Assembly: GCA_002737625.1 (NCBI GenBank)
Contig: NSIB01000004.1
Coordinates: 1 to 45,478, forward strand
DNA from: Flavobacteriales bacterium
GTDB lineage: Bacteria > Bacteroidota > Bacteroidia > NS11-12g > UBA955
DNA: 45,478 nucleotides
Reading direction: 5' to 3'
Part shown: positions 31,238 to 43,764 of the stretch, in pieces
Position numbering within the stretch: position 1 is the first letter of the stretch
How the letters are laid out: every line of letters starts with the position of its first letter
The notes under the pieces: generated by a model
Told to the model about the DNA's origin: nothing
Databases searched by the model: none
The model's input: the letters and a program-made list of their open reading frames with translations, nothing else
Position numbers and translations under genes: made by a program

Positions 31238-34200
31238 TTAAGCCTCTACAACTTCTTCTTCCACTTCATCATATTTAGCAGCCATCATACGCTCGTACTC
31301 TTCCTTAGAACCAGTAATTACTTCCTGGAATCTACGTAAGCCAGTACCCGCGGGAATTAAATGGCCTACAATTACGTTCTCTTTCAAACCTCTCAGTTCG
31401 TCGATCTTACCCGAAATTGCAGCTTCATTCAACACTTTTGTGGTTTCCTGGAACGATGCAGCACTCATGAAACTCTGCGTTCCTAGTGATGCCCTAGTGA
31501 TACCTTGTAACACCGGTGTAGCTGTGGCAGATACCGCATCGCGATATTGAACCAACTTTATATCCTGCCGACGCAATGTGCTGTTTTCCTGACGTAAATC
31601 CTTCAAACTCACAATTTGTCCGGCATGCATAGTTGTACTTTCACCTGGATCTGTTACAAACTTCTTATCCCAAATGTTATCATTTTCTAAACGCAATGTC
31701 CAACGGTCGGCGATTTCACCTTCCAAGAAACGTGTATCACCTGGATCAACGATTTCCATTTTTTGCATCATCTGACGAACAATAACTTCAATGTGCTTGT
31801 CGTTGATAGTTACACCCTGCAAACGATAAACTTCCTGAATCCCATTCAATACATAACGCTGCACTGATGCTGGTCCTTCAATACGAAGAATATCTTGAGG
31901 TGTAATTGCACCGTCACTCAACGGCTGACCTGCTCTCACATAGTCACCATCGTGAACCAAAATGTGCTTAGACAATGGAACTTGGTAATGTTTAACCTCA
32001 TCGTCTTTAGACGTAATGATGATTTCCTGGTTACCACGCTTAGACAAACCGTAAGTTACAACACCATCAATCTCAGCAACAACTGCTGGGTTAGAAGGAT
32101 TACGTGCTTCAAACAATTCTGTCACACGAGGAAGACCACCCGTGATATCACGAGTTCTAGTAGCCGAACGAGGAATTTTCGCCAAAACATCACCACCCTT
32201 AACGGTAGAACCCTTCTTGGCAACCAAGATGGCACCCATAGGCATGTTGAATATTTTGGTTACTTCATCGTCACCTTCTACACGGAACTGAGGCACCTTA
32301 GTCTTATCGCGACTTTCTACAATCACCAATTCAGACAATCCTGTTTGCTCATCACCTTCTTCACGCATGTTCACACCTTCAATGATGTTTTCGTAAGTCA
32401 CCTTACCATCAATGTCAGAAATAATCAACGTATTAAAAGGATCCCATGTGCACATCACATCGCCTTTTTTCGCTTTTTGTCCTTCTTTTACCATCAAAAC
32501 GGCACCATAAGGAATATTGTAAGTTGTGATTACAGTCTTGGTCTTAGGATCCAAAACTCTCACCTCACCAGAACGACCCAATACGATTTCCGAATTCTTG
32601 GCTTCGCCATTTTCATCGGTATCAAATTTGGTAACTGTACGCATTCCGTCGAAGCTAATCACACCTTCGTATTTGGTTGTCAATGTGTTTTCCGCAGCAA
32701 TGTTCAAAGCCGCACCACCCGTGTGGAAAGTACGCAACGTCAACTGAGTTCCTGGTTCACCAATAGACTGTGCAGCAATTACGCCCACTGCCTCACCGGC
32801 TTGTACCATTCTACCCGTAGACAAGTTACGACCATAACAAGCAGCACAAACACCTGTCAAAGTTTCGCAAGTCAATACCGAACGAATTTCCAACTCTTCA
32901 ATTCCAGCATGCTCAATGGCATGAGAAATTTCTTCTGTCAATTCCTGGCCTCCATTAACAATCAACTCACCCGTTTTAGGATGATAAACTCGATCCAAAG
33001 CAGTTCTTCCCAAAATACGTTCGTACAAAGGCTCCGCGATTTCGTCGTTATTCATCAATGCACTCATCGCAATACCTCTTAAAGTACCACAATCAGGCTC
33101 AGTAATTACAACATCCTGCGCAACGTCGTGCAAACGACGAGTCAAGTAACCCGCATCCGCAGTTTTCAACGCTGTATCCGCCAAACCTTTACGAGCACCG
33201 TGTGTAGATACGAAATACTCCAATACGTTCAAACCTTCTTTGAAGTTCGAAATAATGGGGTTTTCAATGGTATCACCACCAGAACCACCTGTGTTCTTTT
33301 GAGGCTTAGCCATCAAACCACGCATACCACCCAACTGACGAATTTGCTCCTTAGAACCACGGGCTCCAGAATCCAACATCATATAAATTGGGTTGAAACC
33401 TTGGTCTTCGTTTTGCAAATCGTTGATCAACACACGCGCCAATTGATTGTTTACACGTGTCCACAAATCAATTACCTGGTTGTAACGCTCATTGTTTGTA
33501 ATGAAACCCATATCGGCATTCGACTGAATTTCTAACACTTCTTCCATCGCCTTACTAACCAACTGTTCTTTCTCAACAGGGATTTTTACATAGCTCAAGT
33601 TAAAGCTCAATCCGCCTTTGAAAGCGTAGTGGAAACCTAAGTTTTTGATATTATCCAAGAAATCTGCAGCCTTAGCAACACCGCTCAAACGAATGATGTT
33701 GGTAATGATATCACGCAAATTCTTCTTCTTCAACAATTCGTTGATGTATCCAACCTCGCTAGGAACCACTTGGTTAAACAGGATACGACCAATGGTTGTG
33801 TCGATGATCTTTTCAACCAATTCACCATTTTCCAATACGGTGACCTTGCATTTCACTTTTGAATGCAATTCGGCACGACCTTCATTGTAAGCGATGATGG
33901 CTTCTTCAGCACCATAGAACGACAAACCTTCACCTTTTACAGGGTGTTCGGCGGTTGCCTTACGCTCTTTGGTGATGTAGTACAATCCCAAGATCATATC
34001 CTGAGAAGGAACGGTAATAGGTGCACCATTTGCAGGGTTCAAAATGTTGTGCGATGCCAACATCAACAACTGAGCTTCCGCTACAGCCGCATTGCCCAAA
34101 GGCACGTGAACCGCCATCTGGTCACCATCAAAATCCGCGTTAAATCCAGCACAAACCAATGGATGTAACTGAATGGCCTTACCTTCAATCAACTTAGGTT

Positions 34201-35551
34201 GGAAAGCTTGAATACCCAATCTGTGAAGCGTAGGAGCACGGTTCAACAACACTGGATGACCTTTTAAAATATTTTCTAAGATATCCCAAATCACCGGATC
34301 TTTTTTCTCTACGATTTTCTTCGCAGTTTTTACGGTTTTTACGATACCCCTTTCAATCAATTTACGAATGATAAACGGCTTGAACAATTCCGCAGCCATA
34401 TTCTTCGGCAATCCACACTCGTTCAATTTGAGTGTTGGACCTACCACGATAACAGAACGACCTGAATAATCAACACGCTTACCCAACAAGTTCTGGCGGA
34501 AACGACCTTGCTTACCTTTAAGCATATCACTCAAAGATTTCAATGGACGATTGCCTTCACTTTTCACAGCGCTTGCACGACGGGTATTATCCAACAATGA
34601 ATCCACCGCTTCCTGCAACATACGCTTTTCGTTACGCAAGATCACCTCAGGGGCTTTGATCTCAACCAAACGCTTCAAACGGTTGTTACGGATAATTACA
34701 CGGCGATACAAATCATTCAAATCTGAAGTCGCAAATCTTCCACCTTCCAAAGGGACCAAAGGACGCAATTCTGGTGGAATCACCGGCAACATCTTCATAA
34801 TCATCCATTCAGGACGATTTTCACCTGTTAACTGAGCACCGCGGAAACTTTCGATTACTTTCAAACGCTTCAACGCTTCTTGCTTACGTTGTTGAGAAGT
34901 CTCCGTTGCGGCTTGGTTACGCAAGTCGTAGCTCAACGTATCCAAGTTTACACGCTTCAACAATTCTTCCAACGCTTCAGCACCCATCATGGCTACAAAT
35001 TTGTTAGGATCGGAATTCTCCAACATCTGATTTTCTTTTGGCAAAGAATCAACGATGTCTAAATATTCTTCCTCCGTTAACAAATCCAAATAATTCACAT
35101 TGCTCGCTGCACCGATTTGAATAACCACGTAGCGCTCATAGTAAATTACCATGTCCAATTTCTTGGTAGGAATACCCAATAAATAACCAATTTTGTTTGG
35201 CAATGAACGGAAGTACCAAATATGCGCAACAGGTACCACCAAATTGATGTGACCCATACGCTCTCTACGTACCTTTTTTTCAGTTACCTCAACACCACAG
35301 CGGTCGCAAACGATACCCTTGTAACGGATACGCTTGTATTTTCCGCAATGGCATTCATAATCCTTGATAGGACCAAATATGCGCTCACAGAACAACCCGC
35401 CCATTTCGGGCTTATAACTGCGATAGTTGATGGTTTCGGGTTTGACCACCTCACCGAAACTGCGACGTAATATGTTTTCAGGAGAAGCAAGCGAGATACG
35501 AATCTTGCTAAAGTTACTCCCTTGTTTTTGTATTTTCTTTTGAAGTTGCAT
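31238..35551 (-). CDS. rpoC: DNA-directed RNA polymerase subunit beta'
   Basis: The 1437-residue subunit starts at ATG 35551 and has the N-terminal zinc site ([20 protein letters not shown], near 66-85) and the active-site motif [13 protein letters not shown] with the three Mg-binding aspartates (near 470). It also has the bridge/trigger-helix region ([23 protein letters not shown]) and the second zinc site ([16 protein letters not shown], with an upstream Cys). The length is in the range for Bacteroidota. It starts 16 nt after rpoB and is the last gene of the operon, which ends at the long hairpin 21 nt downstream. Confidence 0.98.
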   Translation of the reverse strand: MQLQKKIQKQGSNFSKIRISLASPENILRRSFGEVVKPETINYRSYKPEMGGLFCERIFGPIKDYECHCGKYKRIRYKGIVCDRCGVEVTEKKVRRERMGHINLVVPVAHIWYFRSLPNKIGYLLGIPTKKLDMVIYYERYVVIQIGAASNVNYLDLLTEEEYLDIVDSLPKENQMLENSDPNKFVAMMGAEALEELLKRVNLDTLSYDLRNQAATETSQQRKQEALKRLKVIESFRGAQLTGENRPEWMIMKMLPVIPPELRPLVPLEGGRFATSDLNDLYRRVIIRNNRLKRLVEIKAPEVILRNEKRMLQEAVDSLLDNTRRASAVKSEGNRPLKSLSDMLKGKQGRFRQNLLGKRVDYSGRSVIVVGPTLKLNECGLPKNMAAELFKPFIIRKLIERGIVKTVKTAKKIVEKKDPVIWDILENILKGHPVLLNRAPTLHRLGIQAFQPKLIEGKAIQLHPLVCAGFNADFDGDQMAVHVPLGNAAVAEAQLLMLASHNILNPANGAPITVPSQDMILGLYYITKERKATAEHPVKGEGLSFYGAEEAIIAYNEGRAELHSKVKCKVTVLENGELVEKIIDTTIGRILFNQVVPSEVGYINELLKKKNLRDIITNIIRLSGVAKAADFLDNIKNLGFHYAFKGGLSFNLSYVKIPVEKEQLVSKAMEEVLEIQSNADMGFITNNERYNQVIDLWTRVNNQLARVLINDLQNEDQGFNPIYMMLDSGARGSKEQIRQLGGMRGLMAKPQKNTGGSGGDTIENPIISNFKEGLNVLEYFVSTHGARKGLADTALKTADAGYLTRRLHDVAQDVVITEPDCGTLRGIAMSALMNNDEIAEPLYERILGRTALDRVYHPKTGELIVNGGQELTEEISHAIEHAGIEELEIRSVLTCETLTGVCAACYGRNLSTGRMVQAGEAVGVIAAQSIGEPGTQLTLRTFHTGGAALNIAAENTLTTKYEGVISFDGMRTVTKFDTDENGEAKNSEIVLGRSGEVRVLDPKTKTVITTYNIPYGAVLMVKEGQKAKKGDVMCTWDPFNTLIISDIDGKVTYENIIEGVNMREEGDEQTGLSELVIVESRDKTKVPQFRVEGDDEVTKIFNMPMGAILVAKKGSTVKGGDVLAKIPRSATRTRDITGGLPRVTELFEARNPSNPAVVAEIDGVVTYGLSKRGNQEIIITSKDDEVKHYQVPLSKHILVHDGDYVRAGQPLSDGAITPQDILRIEGPASVQRYVLNGIQEVYRLQGVTINDKHIEVIVRQMMQKMEIVDPGDTRFLEGEIADRWTLRLENDNIWDKKFVTDPGESTTMHAGQIVSLKDLRQENSTLRRQDIKLVQYRDAVSATATPVLQGITRASLGTQSFMSAASFQETTKVLNEAAISGKIDELRGLKENVIVGHLIPAGTGLRRFQEVITGSKEEYERMMAAKYDEVEEEVVEA

Positions 35552-35567
35552 GATTGGTTTCTAGGTA

Positions 35568-38500
35568 TTAATCCATAAATGTTACTTCCAAGCCCAAACC
35601 GCGGAGCTCGTGCAGCAATACGTTAAATGACTCAGGGGTTCCAATGTTAGTAATGTTATCACCTTTTACGATCGCTTCGTACGCTTTTGCCCTACCTGTA
35701 ATGTCATCCGACTTCACAGTTAAGATTTCACGCAAGATATTGGCGGCACCAAATGCTTCCAATGCCCAAACTTCCATCTCACCAAAACGCTGACCACCAA
35801 ACTGCGCTTTACCACCCAATGGCTGTTGCGTAATCAATGAATATGGACCGATTGAACGAGCGTGCATCTTATCATCAACCATGTGACCCAATTTTAGCAT
35901 ATAACTTATGCCTACTGTGGTTGGTTGATCAAATCTATCGCCACTCAAACCATCGTTCAAATACACCAAACCGTTCTTAGGAATACCTGCTTTTTCAGTT
36001 ACCTCATCGATTTCAGCCATGGTAGCACCATCAAAGATCGGCGTTGCGAATCGAACACCCATTTCTTTTCCAGCCCAAGCCAATACCGTTTCGTAAATCT
36101 GACCCAAGTTCATACGTGAGGGTACACCCAATGGATTCAACACGATGTCCATTGGCGTTCCATCATCCAAGAATGGCATATCTTCCTCACGAACAATACG
36201 AGCAACAATGCCCTTATTTCCATGACGACCCGCCATCTTATCTCCCACTTTCAATTTACGTTTATTGGCAACATATACTTTTGCCAATTGAAGGATTCCC
36301 GTTGGCAATTCATCACCCACACTGATTGAATAATGTTCACGCTTATAATTGGTAACCTTTTCGTTATTTACATTGACAAAGTTGGTTAAACAACGAACAA
36401 CAAAATTGTTTTTCCCCGCGTCGCTGGTCCAATTGTGGTAGTTCACATTGCTGTAATCAATGCTCATCAAGTTCTTTTGAGTAAACTTGGTTCCCTTTGG
36501 AATCAACTCTTCGCTGTACATATTGTAAACACCTTGAGAAGTTTTTCCGCCCACCAATTGGAACAATTTCTTCACCAATTCGTCTTTCAACATGCCCAAT
36601 TCCTTGCGATGATCATCATCCATCTTAGACAAGCGAGATTTATCGCCAATACGTGTAGACTTATCCTTCTTACTCTTAGAAAATAATTTCTTATCAATTA
36701 CAACACCTTGAGCACCTGGAGAAGCTTTCAAAGAAGCGTCTTTCACGTCACCAGCTTTGTCACCAAAGATCGCACGCAAAAGTTTTTCTTCTGGAGATGG
36801 CTCAGTCTCACCTTTTGGTGTGATTTTACCAATCAGAATGTCGCCTTCTTTTACCTCAGCTCCTACGCGGATCAAACCGTTTTCATCCAAGTTACGAGTC
36901 ATTTCCTCGCTCACGTTTGGAATGTCATTCGTCAACTCTTCTTCACCACGTTTTGTATCGCGAACTTCTAATTCATATTCAGTAATGTAAACGGTTGTAT
37001 ACCAATCGTCTTTTACTACCTTCTCGGAAATTACGATCGCATCCTCAAAGTTATAACCCTGCCATGGCATGTAAGCCACGCGCAAGTTTCTACCCAATGC
37101 CAATTCACCACCTTGGGTTGCATAACCCTCACAAAGGACTTCACCTTTGCTCACTCTTTCGCCTTTTTTTACGATGGGTCGTAAGTTGATACAAGAATTT
37201 TGGTTGGTTCTGCGGAATTTAATCAAATGATACGTTTTGGTATCTCCAGTGAAGCTCACCAAATCATCAAAATCATTGTGATCGTAGCGAATGCGAATCT
37301 CACGAGAATCAACATACACTACTTCACCATCGCCTTCGGCATTGATTAAGGAACGACTGTCGCGAGCTACTTTCTCTTCCAAACCTGTTCCAACAATCGG
37401 AGCTTCAGGGCGCAACAATGGAACCGCCTGACGTTGCATGTTAGATCCCATCAACGCACGGTTTGCATCATCATGCTCCAAAAAGGGAATCAATGATGCC
37501 GCAATCGATACAATTTGGTTTGGCGCTACGTCCATATATTCTATCTGCGCTGGATTCACCAATGGGAAGTCACCTTCCTTACGGCTCTTCACCAACGTAG
37601 TCATAAAGTTTCCTTTTTCGTCTAACTCAGCATTGGCCTGGGCGATTGTTTTACCATCCTCTTCCTCTGCGGAAAGATAAACGATACCACTTTCCACTTT
37701 CCCGTTAACTACCTTACGATAAGGAGTTTCCAAGAAGCCCATTCCATTAATCTTTGCGTGTACACACAAGGAAGAAATCAAACCAATGTTAGGTCCTTCA
37801 GGCGTTTCAATAGTACACAAACGACCGTAGTGCGTGTAGTGTACGTCACGAACCTCAAAACCGGCACGTTCACGACTCAAACCACCCGGACCAAGTGCGC
37901 TCAAACGACGTTTGTGCGTAATTTCTGCCAAAGGATTGATTTGATCTAAGAACTGACTCAGTTGGTTGGTACCGAAGAATGAGTTAATTACACTCGACAA
38001 TGTACGAGCGTTCACCAAATCCTGAGGTGTGAATACTTCGTTGTCACGAATATTCATTTTCTCACGAATAGTTCTTGCCATACGCGCCAAACCAACACCA
38101 AACTGAGCATACAATTGCTCACCCACGGTGCGGACACGACGGTTGCTTAAGTGGTCAATATCATCCAAGATTTCTGAACCGTTATACAATTCAATCAAAT
38201 ACTTGATGATGCTGATAATATCGTCTTTCGTTAATACGCGTACTTCCATCGGAGTATTAATCTCCAATTTCATATTGATACGGTAACGACCTACTTCACC
38301 CAAGTCATAACGCTTGTCTGAGAAGAACAAACGCTCAATAATTCCACGGGCAGTTTCTTCATCCGGTGGATCTGCATTCCGCAACTGACGGTAGATTACT
38401 TCCAACGCTTCTTTTCCGTTGTTCGAAGTATCTTTTTGCAATGTGTTATAAATCACATCATAACTGATTCCGTTTTCAGTTTCAGCGTTCAAAATGATTG

Positions 38501-39371
38501 ATTTAACACCTGCTTCAACTATCACATCAATATGATCTTCAGCCAATAATGTATCGCGCTCCAAGATTACCTCGTTGCGCTCAATACTCACTACTTCACC
38601 CGTATCTTCATCCACAAAATCCTCAATCCAAGTACGCAAAACCCTTGCTGCCAATTTTCTACCAATCACACGCTTTAGGCCTGCTTTTGATACTTTCACT
38701 TCTTCGCTCAATCCGAAGATGTCAAGAATATCCTTATCACTTTCAAAACCAATAGCGCGCAACAAAGTTGTTACCGGGAATTTCTTCTTCCGGTCAATGT
38801 AAGCATACATTACTGCATTTACATCCGTTGCAAATTCAATCCAAGAACCCTTGAAAGGAATTACACGTGCTGAATACAATTTTGTCCCGTTGCTGTGAAC
38901 ACTTTGGCCAAAGAATACGCCAGGCGAACGGTGCAACTGACTTACGATTACGCGTTCAGCACCATTGATGATAAAAGTTCCATTGGGCGACATATAAGGG
39001 ATTGTTCCCAAATAAACGTCTTGAACAATGGTTTGGAAGTCTTCATGCTCCGGGTCGTTACAACTCAACTTCAACTTGGCCTTCAAAGGCACCGCATAAG
39101 TTAAACCTCGTTCGATACACTCATTGATGACATATCTTGGGGGATCCACGAAATAATCAAGGAATTCCAACACAAAGATGTTGCGGGTATCGGTAATAGG
39201 GAAGTTCTCACGAAAAACTTCAAACAATCCCTCTCCTTCACGCTTGTCAGCGGGTGTGTCTAACTGGAAAAACTCTTGAAAAGATTGGAGTTGTATGTCC
39301 AGAAAATCAGGGTACTCAATTGCATGTTTTACCTTGCCAAATGAGATCCTTTTGTTGTGTGTGGTGCTCAA
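35568..39371 (-). CDS. rpoB: DNA-directed RNA polymerase subunit beta, TTG start
   Basis: The 1267-residue subunit contains the family blocks: [20 protein letters not shown] at the N-terminus, the rifampicin-region [20 protein letters not shown] with [18 protein letters not shown], and the C-terminal [20 protein letters not shown]. The residues of the rifampicin pocket (Asp, His, Ser positions in DQ, THK, RLS) are wild-type-like. The start appears to be TTG (AAAAAAA-TTG-AGC): no in-frame ATG lies nearby, and the family N-terminus ([12 protein letters not shown]) aligns from this codon. It follows rplL after 99 nt that contain an attenuator-like hairpin. Confidence 0.97.
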   Translation of the reverse strand: MSTTHNKRISFGKVKHAIEYPDFLDIQLQSFQEFFQLDTPADKREGEGLFEVFRENFPITDTRNIFVLEFLDYFVDPPRYVINECIERGLTYAVPLKAKLKLSCNDPEHEDFQTIVQDVYLGTIPYMSPNGTFIINGAERVIVSQLHRSPGVFFGQSVHSNGTKLYSARVIPFKGSWIEFATDVNAVMYAYIDRKKKFPVTTLLRAIGFESDKDILDIFGLSEEVKVSKAGLKRVIGRKLAARVLRTWIEDFVDEDTGEVVSIERNEVILERDTLLAEDHIDVIVEAGVKSIILNAETENGISYDVIYNTLQKDTSNNGKEALEVIYRQLRNADPPDEETARGIIERLFFSDKRYDLGEVGRYRINMKLEINTPMEVRVLTKDDIISIIKYLIELYNGSEILDDIDHLSNRRVRTVGEQLYAQFGVGLARMARTIREKMNIRDNEVFTPQDLVNARTLSSVINSFFGTNQLSQFLDQINPLAEITHKRRLSALGPGGLSRERAGFEVRDVHYTHYGRLCTIETPEGPNIGLISSLCVHAKINGMGFLETPYRKVVNGKVESGIVYLSAEEEDGKTIAQANAELDEKGNFMTTLVKSRKEGDFPLVNPAQIEYMDVAPNQIVSIAASLIPFLEHDDANRALMGSNMQRQAVPLLRPEAPIVGTGLEEKVARDSRSLINAEGDGEVVYVDSREIRIRYDHNDFDDLVSFTGDTKTYHLIKFRRTNQNSCINLRPIVKKGERVSKGEVLCEGYATQGGELALGRNLRVAYMPWQGYNFEDAIVISEKVVKDDWYTTVYITEYELEVRDTKRGEEELTNDIPNVSEEMTRNLDENGLIRVGAEVKEGDILIGKITPKGETEPSPEEKLLRAIFGDKAGDVKDASLKASPGAQGVVIDKKLFSKSKKDKSTRIGDKSRLSKMDDDHRKELGMLKDELVKKLFQLVGGKTSQGVYNMYSEELIPKGTKFTQKNLMSIDYSNVNYHNWTSDAGKNNFVVRCLTNFVNVNNEKVTNYKREHYSISVGDELPTGILQLAKVYVANKRKLKVGDKMAGRHGNKGIVARIVREEDMPFLDDGTPMDIVLNPLGVPSRMNLGQIYETVLAWAGKEMGVRFATPIFDGATMAEIDEVTEKAGIPKNGLVYLNDGLSGDRFDQPTTVGISYMLKLGHMVDDKMHARSIGPYSLITQQPLGGKAQFGGQRFGEMEVWALEAFGAANILREILTVKSDDITGRAKAYEAIVKGDNITNIGTPESFNVLLHELRGLGLEVTFMD

Positions 39372-39410
39372 TTTTTTTGTTGTTAATGGTTTGACATTAG
39401 TGTTGGTAAT

Positions 39411-39450
39411 AAAAAAACGCCCAAAAGGCCCTCGGAATATCCGGGGCCTT
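39411..39450 (-). terminator. rplL-rpoB intergenic hairpin with T-tract (attenuator)
   Basis: On the transcribed strand: AAGGCCCCGGA-TAT-TCCGAGGGCCTT (one bulge), then TTGGGCGTTTTTTT. The hairpin (39425-39450) plus T-run is a plausible partial terminator that would lower rpoBC expression relative to the ribosomal protein genes, as the rplL-rpoB attenuator does in E. coli. Confidence 0.75.
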
Positions 39451-39470
39451 AGGGTTAAATGTGGGTGTGC

Positions 39471-39848
39471 TTACTTAATTTCAACTGTAGCACCGGCGTC
39501 TTTCAATTTAGCTGCAAAATCTTCGGCTTCTGCTTTAGAAACTTTCTCTTTTACTGCCTTAGGAGCACCGTCTACTAAGTCTTTTGCTTCTTTCAAGCCC
39601 AAGCCTGTCAAATCTTTAACGATCTTTACGATCTGTAATTTGGCAGCACCTGCGCTTACCAAGATTACATCAAATTCTGTTTGCTCAGCAGCAGCGGCTT
39701 CGCCGCCACCTGCTGCAGGCGCAGCCACAGCCACAGCTGCTGCTGCAGGCTCAATACCATGCTCATCTTTCAAAATTTGAGCAAGCTCGTTAACCTCTTT
39801 TACAGTAAGGTTTACCAACTGGTTCGCGAATTCTTTTAAATCTACCAT
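39471..39848 (-). CDS. rplL: 50S ribosomal protein L7/L12
   Basis: The 125-residue stalk protein has an N-terminal dimerisation helix ([24 protein letters not shown]), an Ala/Gly/Pro-rich hinge ([21 protein letters not shown]) and the globular C-terminal domain ([42 protein letters not shown]) that recruits translation factors. It lies 28 nt after rplJ, with which it forms the ribosomal stalk. Confidence 0.98.
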   Translation of the reverse strand: MVDLKEFANQLVNLTVKEVNELAQILKDEHGIEPAAAAVAVAAPAAGGGEAAAAEQTEFDVILVSAGAAKLQIVKIVKDLTGLGLKEAKDLVDGAPKAVKEKVSKAEAEDFAAKLKDAGATVEIK

Positions 39849-39876
39849 TGTTATTTAATTTAAGTGTTTTTTTTGT

Positions 39877-40398
39877 TTAATTTCTTTCTTCAAGCGCCTT
39901 TATTAAGCCGCCAATTTTTTGTGGTCCGTTCGCTTGCAATGCACCAATAACATTCTTGATGGGTGATTGCAACAAACCGATGATTTCGCCGATTAATTCT
40001 TCTCTTGATTTCAATTTTATCAAAGCGGCCAATTGGTCGTCCCCAATAAATACTGCACTATCAATCCAAGCACCTTTCAATAAAACATTTGGAGAAGTAG
40101 CGCGGAAATCATTAATCGATTCAGCCGGTACCTTTTGAAACTCCGCTGTCATTACACAAGTAGTTCCTTTCAATATGCCCTTCAAATCACCAAAATCTTT
40201 GCCGCTTTGCTCCATTGCAATGCGCAACAAAGTATTCTTTACCATACGCATTTCTACACCACGTTCAAACAGCATGCGACGCAATTTGTTGGTTTGGTTT
40301 GCAGTGAGTCCGGTAGTATCTGTAAGATAAACAAAACTGTTCGTCTTAAAGGTTTCGGTTAACTCTGCAACCACTGTTGATTTATCTGCCTTATTCAT
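39877..40398 (-). CDS. rplJ: 50S ribosomal protein L10
   Basis: The 173-residue protein anchors the L7/L12 dimers to 23S rRNA. The N-terminal RNA-binding part shows the family pattern (VVAELTETFKTNSFVYLTDTTGLTANQTNKLRR, VEMRMVKNTLLRIAMEQ), and the C-terminal helix (EIIGLLQSPIKNVIGALQANGPQKIGGLIKALEER) binds L12. It begins 3 nt after rplA, so the leader that L10 uses for autoregulation in other bacteria would have to be inside rplA. Confidence 0.97.
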   Translation of the reverse strand: MNKADKSTVVAELTETFKTNSFVYLTDTTGLTANQTNKLRRMLFERGVEMRMVKNTLLRIAMEQSGKDFGDLKGILKGTTCVMTAEFQKVPAESINDFRATSPNVLLKGAWIDSAVFIGDDQLAALIKLKSREELIGEIIGLLQSPIKNVIGALQANGPQKIGGLIKALEERN

Positions 40399-40401
40399 CG
40401 C

Positions 40402-41097
40402 TTATAATCCTGAGATTGATTTAATGTCTATACTCACACTGGGACTCATAGTACTGCTCATGTAGATACTGCGGAAATATGTTCCTTTTGCAGCACTTGG
40501 CTTCAATCGTTGCAATACTTGTACCAATTCCAATGCATTTTCGCTCAACTTGTCTGATTCGAAAGATACTTTTCCTATCGAAGTATGGATGATTCCAGTT
40601 TTGTCAACCTTGAAGTCGATTTTACCCGCCTTAACCTCCGTAACTGCTTTTCCTACTTCTAAAGTCACTGTTCCGCTCTTAGGATTTGGCATCAAGTTAC
40701 GAGGTCCTAAAATTTTACCCAAACGACCCAACTTTGCCATTACACTAGGTACAGCAATGATAATATCGATGTCGGTCCAACCTCCTGAAATCTTCTCGAT
40801 ATAATCGTCCAATCCCACGTGATCTGCTCCTGCGTCACGCGCTTCTTGTTCTTTATCAGAAGTACAAAGTACCAATGTACGAACCACCTTCCCCAAACCG
40901 TGAGGCAAAGATGCAACGCCACGTACCATTTGATTGGCCTGACGGGGATCTACACCCAAACGAACATCGATATCTACCGATGCATCAAATTTGGTGGATG
41001 AAATTTGCTTGAGGATGTTACTCGCCTCAAGCAAAGTATACGACTTGGTGTTGTCGTATTTAGCTTCTGCTTCTTTTCTTTTTTTACCAACTTTCAT
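40402..41097 (-). CDS. rplA: 50S ribosomal protein L1
   Basis: The 231-residue L1-stalk protein has [20 protein letters not shown] and [15 protein letters not shown] near the N-terminus, the inserted domain with [33 protein letters not shown], and the C-terminal [20 protein letters not shown]. In other bacteria it represses translation of its own rplK-rplA mRNA; I did not identify the target site here. It starts 12 nt after rplK. Confidence 0.98.
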   Translation of the reverse strand: MKVGKKRKEAEAKYDNTKSYTLLEASNILKQISSTKFDASVDIDVRLGVDPRQANQMVRGVASLPHGLGKVVRTLVLCTSDKEQEARDAGADHVGLDDYIEKISGGWTDIDIIIAVPSVMAKLGRLGKILGPRNLMPNPKSGTVTLEVGKAVTEVKAGKIDFKVDKTGIIHTSIGKVSFESDKLSENALELVQVLQRLKPSAAKGTYFRSIYMSSTMSPSVSIDIKSISGL

Positions 41098-41109
41098 AAT
41101 TCAAATCAA

Positions 41110-41547
41110 TTAAAATGGGGCATCCCCTGTTACCGTGATACCCATACTGCGGGCTGTACCTGCAACCAATTTCATGGCAGACGCTACAGTGAAGCAATTC
41201 AAATCTGGCATTTTATCCTGAGCGATGGTTTTCACCACTTCCCATGAAACTGAACCTACCTTAATACGGTTGGGTTCTGTTGAGCCTTTCTGGAGCTTGG
41301 TAGCTTCCAACAATTGAGTTGCCACTGGGGGCGTTTTGATGATGAAGTCAAATGATTTGTCCGAATATACGGAAATCACGACTGGCAACACTTTCCCCAT
41401 TTTGTCCTGCGTGCGCGCATTGAATTGTTTGCAAAAATCCATAATGTTCAAACCTTTTGAACCCAAAGCTGGACCGATTGGAGGCGCTGGATTTGCTTGA
41501 CCACCTTTTACCTGGAGCTTGACGAAACCTGTTATTTCTTTTGCCAT
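41110..41547 (-). CDS. rplK: 50S ribosomal protein L11
   Basis: The 145-residue protein has the [22 protein letters not shown] motif near the N-terminus and the rRNA-binding C-terminal domain ([25 protein letters not shown]). It sits at the GTPase-associated centre with L10/L12. It lies 8 nt after nusG and is first of the four ribosomal protein genes. Confidence 0.98.
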   Translation of the reverse strand: MAKEITGFVKLQVKGGQANPAPPIGPALGSKGLNIMDFCKQFNARTQDKMGKVLPVVISVYSDKSFDFIIKTPPVATQLLEATKLQKGSTEPNRIKVGSVSWEVVKTIAQDKMPDLNCFTVASAMKLVAGTARSMGITVTGDAPF

Positions 41548-41555
41548 TGTTACTG

Positions 41556-42107
41556 TTACAATTTTTGTATTTGGTTATAATTTAACTCAAGAGGTGTACG
41601 GCGACCGAAAATCTTCACCATAACCTTGAGCTTGCGCTTTTCTTCGTTTACTTCTTCGATTACACCGTCGAAATCATTGAACGGTCCATCTACCACTTTC
41701 ACCGACTCTCCTACTAAGAAGTGTTCTTCATCCATTGCTTCCGCATCACTCAAACTATCGGCGGTACCCAAAATACGATTTAACTCGTTCGGACGCAGAG
41801 GAACGGGCTGGCCTTTGGATCCCAGGAAGCCAACTACACCCGTAACACTCTTAATCAAAGGCATGATTTCTGGATCTGACAAATCAGCATGAACCAAAAT
41901 GTATCCTGGGAATGCATTTCTCTCCTTGATTGCTTTTTTACCATTCTTAATAACATAAACCTTTTCTGTAGGGATCAGAATTTCAGGCACAAAGTCGCTC
42001 TTACGATCGCGCTCGAGCTCAACCGTAATACTGTGCTTTACCTTCTTTTCCTGTCCGGTAATTGCACGAACCACGTACCACTTGTGTCTGTCTTCTGCCG
42101 TTGTCAT
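41556..42107 (-). CDS. nusG: transcription termination/antitermination factor NusG
   Basis: The 183-residue protein has the NGN domain ([48 protein letters not shown]) and a C-terminal KOW domain ([27 protein letters not shown]). It binds the beta' clamp helices and couples RNA polymerase to Rho or S10. Its genes for polymerase beta and beta' are in the same operon. It begins 2 nt after secE. Confidence 0.96.
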   Translation of the reverse strand: MTTAEDRHKWYVVRAITGQEKKVKHSITVELERDRKSDFVPEILIPTEKVYVIKNGKKAIKERNAFPGYILVHADLSDPEIMPLIKSVTGVVGFLGSKGQPVPLRPNELNRILGTADSLSDAEAMDEEHFLVGESVKVVDGPFNDFDGVIEEVNEEKRKLKVMVKIFGRRTPLELNYNQIQKL

Positions 42108-42109
42108 GT

Positions 42110-42307
42110 CTATTTAAATAATTTATAAAATTGGGTTAAACTCACACCCAATACGCTGTCAAGCCCCCATATTACTAGGGCAAATAATAATGAAGCGACG
42201 AGCACAATCCATGTGCTTTCCCTCAATTCTTCCCATGTGGGCCAGCTGACTTTGTTAACCAACTCGTCTCTGGTCTCACGGAAATAGTTATTTATTCTTC
42301 CAAACAT
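42110..42307 (-). CDS. secE: preprotein translocase subunit SecE
   Basis: The 65-residue protein is of the short, single-helix SecE type: an amphipathic segment (NNYFRETRDELVNKVSWPTWEELRESTW, with the conserved VSWPTWEEL) and one membrane helix (IVLVASLLFALVIWGLDSVLG). It clamps SecY in the inner-membrane Sec channel. It lies 14 nt after tRNA-Trp. Confidence 0.93.
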   Translation of the reverse strand: MFGRINNYFRETRDELVNKVSWPTWEELRESTWIVLVASLLFALVIWGLDSVLGVSLTQFYKLFK

Positions 42308-42321
42308 TGCGCTTTTATTAG

Positions 42322-42392
42322 CACGGGCACAAGGATTCGAACCCTGATCAAAGGTTTTGGAGACCTCTATTCTACCATTGAACTATGCCCGT
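42322..42392 (-). tRNA. tRNA-Trp (anticodon CCA)
   Basis: The minus strand folds as a cloverleaf: acceptor ACGGGCA/TGCCCGT with discriminator G, D-arm around AGTTCAATGGTAGAAT, anticodon loop CTCCAAA (anticodon CCA) and T-arm GGGTTCGAATCC. The 3' CCA is not encoded. It lies between tuf and secE, the usual Bacteroidota position. Confidence 0.95.
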
Positions 42393-42444
42393 ATAAATGT
42401 GAGCATCTTACAATGCCCTCATTATATTCTTAATAGCTCGGCTA

Positions 42445-43626
42445 TTACTCGATAATCTCAGTTACCTGACCAGCACCTACAGTTCTTCCACCCTCACGGA
42501 TAGCAAAACGTAAGTTCTTTTCCATAGCGATAGGCTGAATCAATTCAACTGTAATTGATACGTTATCACCAGGCATGATCATTTCTGTACCTGCAGGCAA
42601 ACTGATTTCACCAGTTACGTCTGTAGTACGGAAGTAAAACTGTGGACGATACTTGTTGAAGAATGGAGTATGACGTCCACCTTCTTCTTTGCTCAATACA
42701 TAAACCTCAGCTTTGAACTTCTTGTGAGGAGTAACTGACTTAGGAGCACAGATAACCATACCGCGACGGATATCATTTTTGTCGACACCACGGAGCAAGA
42801 TACCTGCGTTATCACCTGCTTCACCACGATCCAACAACTTACGGAACATTTCTACTCCAGTACAAGTTGAGGTCAAAGTTGAACCATATCCAATGATTTC
42901 TACAGAATCTTGAACGTTGATCACACCACGCTCGATACGACCAGTAGCGACGGTACCACGACCAGTGATCGAGAATACATCTTCTACAGGCATCAAGAAA
43001 GGCTGATCCACCAAACGCGGTGGAATAGGGATCCACTCATCTACAGCAGTCATCAATTCCATGATCGTAGAAACCCACTTCTCATCTCCGTTCAATCCAC
43101 CCAAGGCAGATCCACGAATAATTGGGGTGTCCGCTGAGAATTCGTAGAATTCCAACAATTCACGCATCTCCATTTCAACTAAATCCAACATTTCTGGATC
43201 GTCTACCATGTCGACTTTGTTCATAAATACAACCAAACGAGGTACACCAACCTGACGAGCCAACAAGATGTGTTCGCGAGTCTGTGGCATTGGACCGTCT
43301 GTAGAGGCAACCACCAAAATTGCACCGTCCATCTGTGCAGCACCCGTTACCATGTTCTTTACATAGTCGGCGTGACCTGGACAGTCAACGTGAGCGTAGT
43401 GACGGTTGGCCGTTGAATACTCAACGTGAGCCGTGTTAATTGTGATACCGCGCTCTTTCTCCTCAGGAGCAGAGTCGATTGACTCGAATGAACGCATTTC
43501 AGACAGACCAGCCTTAGCCAGTACAGTAGTGATGGCCGCAGTCAAAGTGGTCTTACCGTGGTCTACGTGACCAATGGTACCAATGTTCAAGTGCGGCTTG
43601 GAACGGTCAAATGTTTCTTTTGCCAT
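42445..43626 (-). CDS. tuf: elongation factor Tu
   Basis: The 393-residue GTPase delivers aminoacyl-tRNA to the ribosome. It has G1 GHVDHGKTT, the G2 region [13 protein letters not shown]3 [13 protein letters not shown]4 NKVDMVDD and G5 SALGG, followed by the two beta-barrel domains ([15 protein letters not shown], and the C-terminal [18 protein letters not shown]). It lies between tRNA-Thr(GGT) and tRNA-Trp, inside the long operon. No second tuf is seen in the window. Confidence 0.98.
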   Translation of the reverse strand: MAKETFDRSKPHLNIGTIGHVDHGKTTLTAAITTVLAKAGLSEMRSFESIDSAPEEKERGITINTAHVEYSTANRHYAHVDCPGHADYVKNMVTGAAQMDGAILVVASTDGPMPQTREHILLARQVGVPRLVVFMNKVDMVDDPEMLDLVEMEMRELLEFYEFSADTPIIRGSALGGLNGDEKWVSTIMELMTAVDEWIPIPPRLVDQPFLMPVEDVFSITGRGTVATGRIERGVINVQDSVEIIGYGSTLTSTCTGVEMFRKLLDRGEAGDNAGILLRGVDKNDIRRGMVICAPKSVTPHKKFKAEVYVLSKEEGGRHTPFFNKYRPQFYFRTTDVTGEISLPAGTEMIMPGDNVSITVELIQPIAMEKNLRFAIREGGRTVGAGQVTEIIE

Positions 43627-43657
43627 AGTTGTTTGTTTTGTGTTGTTTTTGTTTTTG

Positions 43658-43729
43658 AGCCAATGAGGGGAATTGAACCCCTGACCTTTTCCTTACCAAG
43701 GAAACGCTCTACCCCTGAGCTACATCGGC
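43658..43729 (-). tRNA. tRNA-Thr (anticodon GGT)
   Basis: The minus strand reads GCCGATGTAGCTCAG at the 5' end, with anticodon stem-loop TTTCC-TTGGTAA-GGAAA (anticodon GGT), T-arm AGGGGTTCAATTCCCCT and acceptor 3' CATTGGC plus discriminator T. CCA is not encoded. It is the last tRNA before tuf. Confidence 0.95.
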
Positions 43730-43764
43730 TTATCCCCACAAAAGTTGCCTCTTGTTTCGATGCG

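Noticed and set aside
31895-33082. 395-residue plus-strand ORF and other long ORFs opposite rpoC and rpoB
   Set aside because: They are antisense shadows of highly conserved polymerase genes; the translations are rich in Thr, Arg, His and Phe without recognisable domains.
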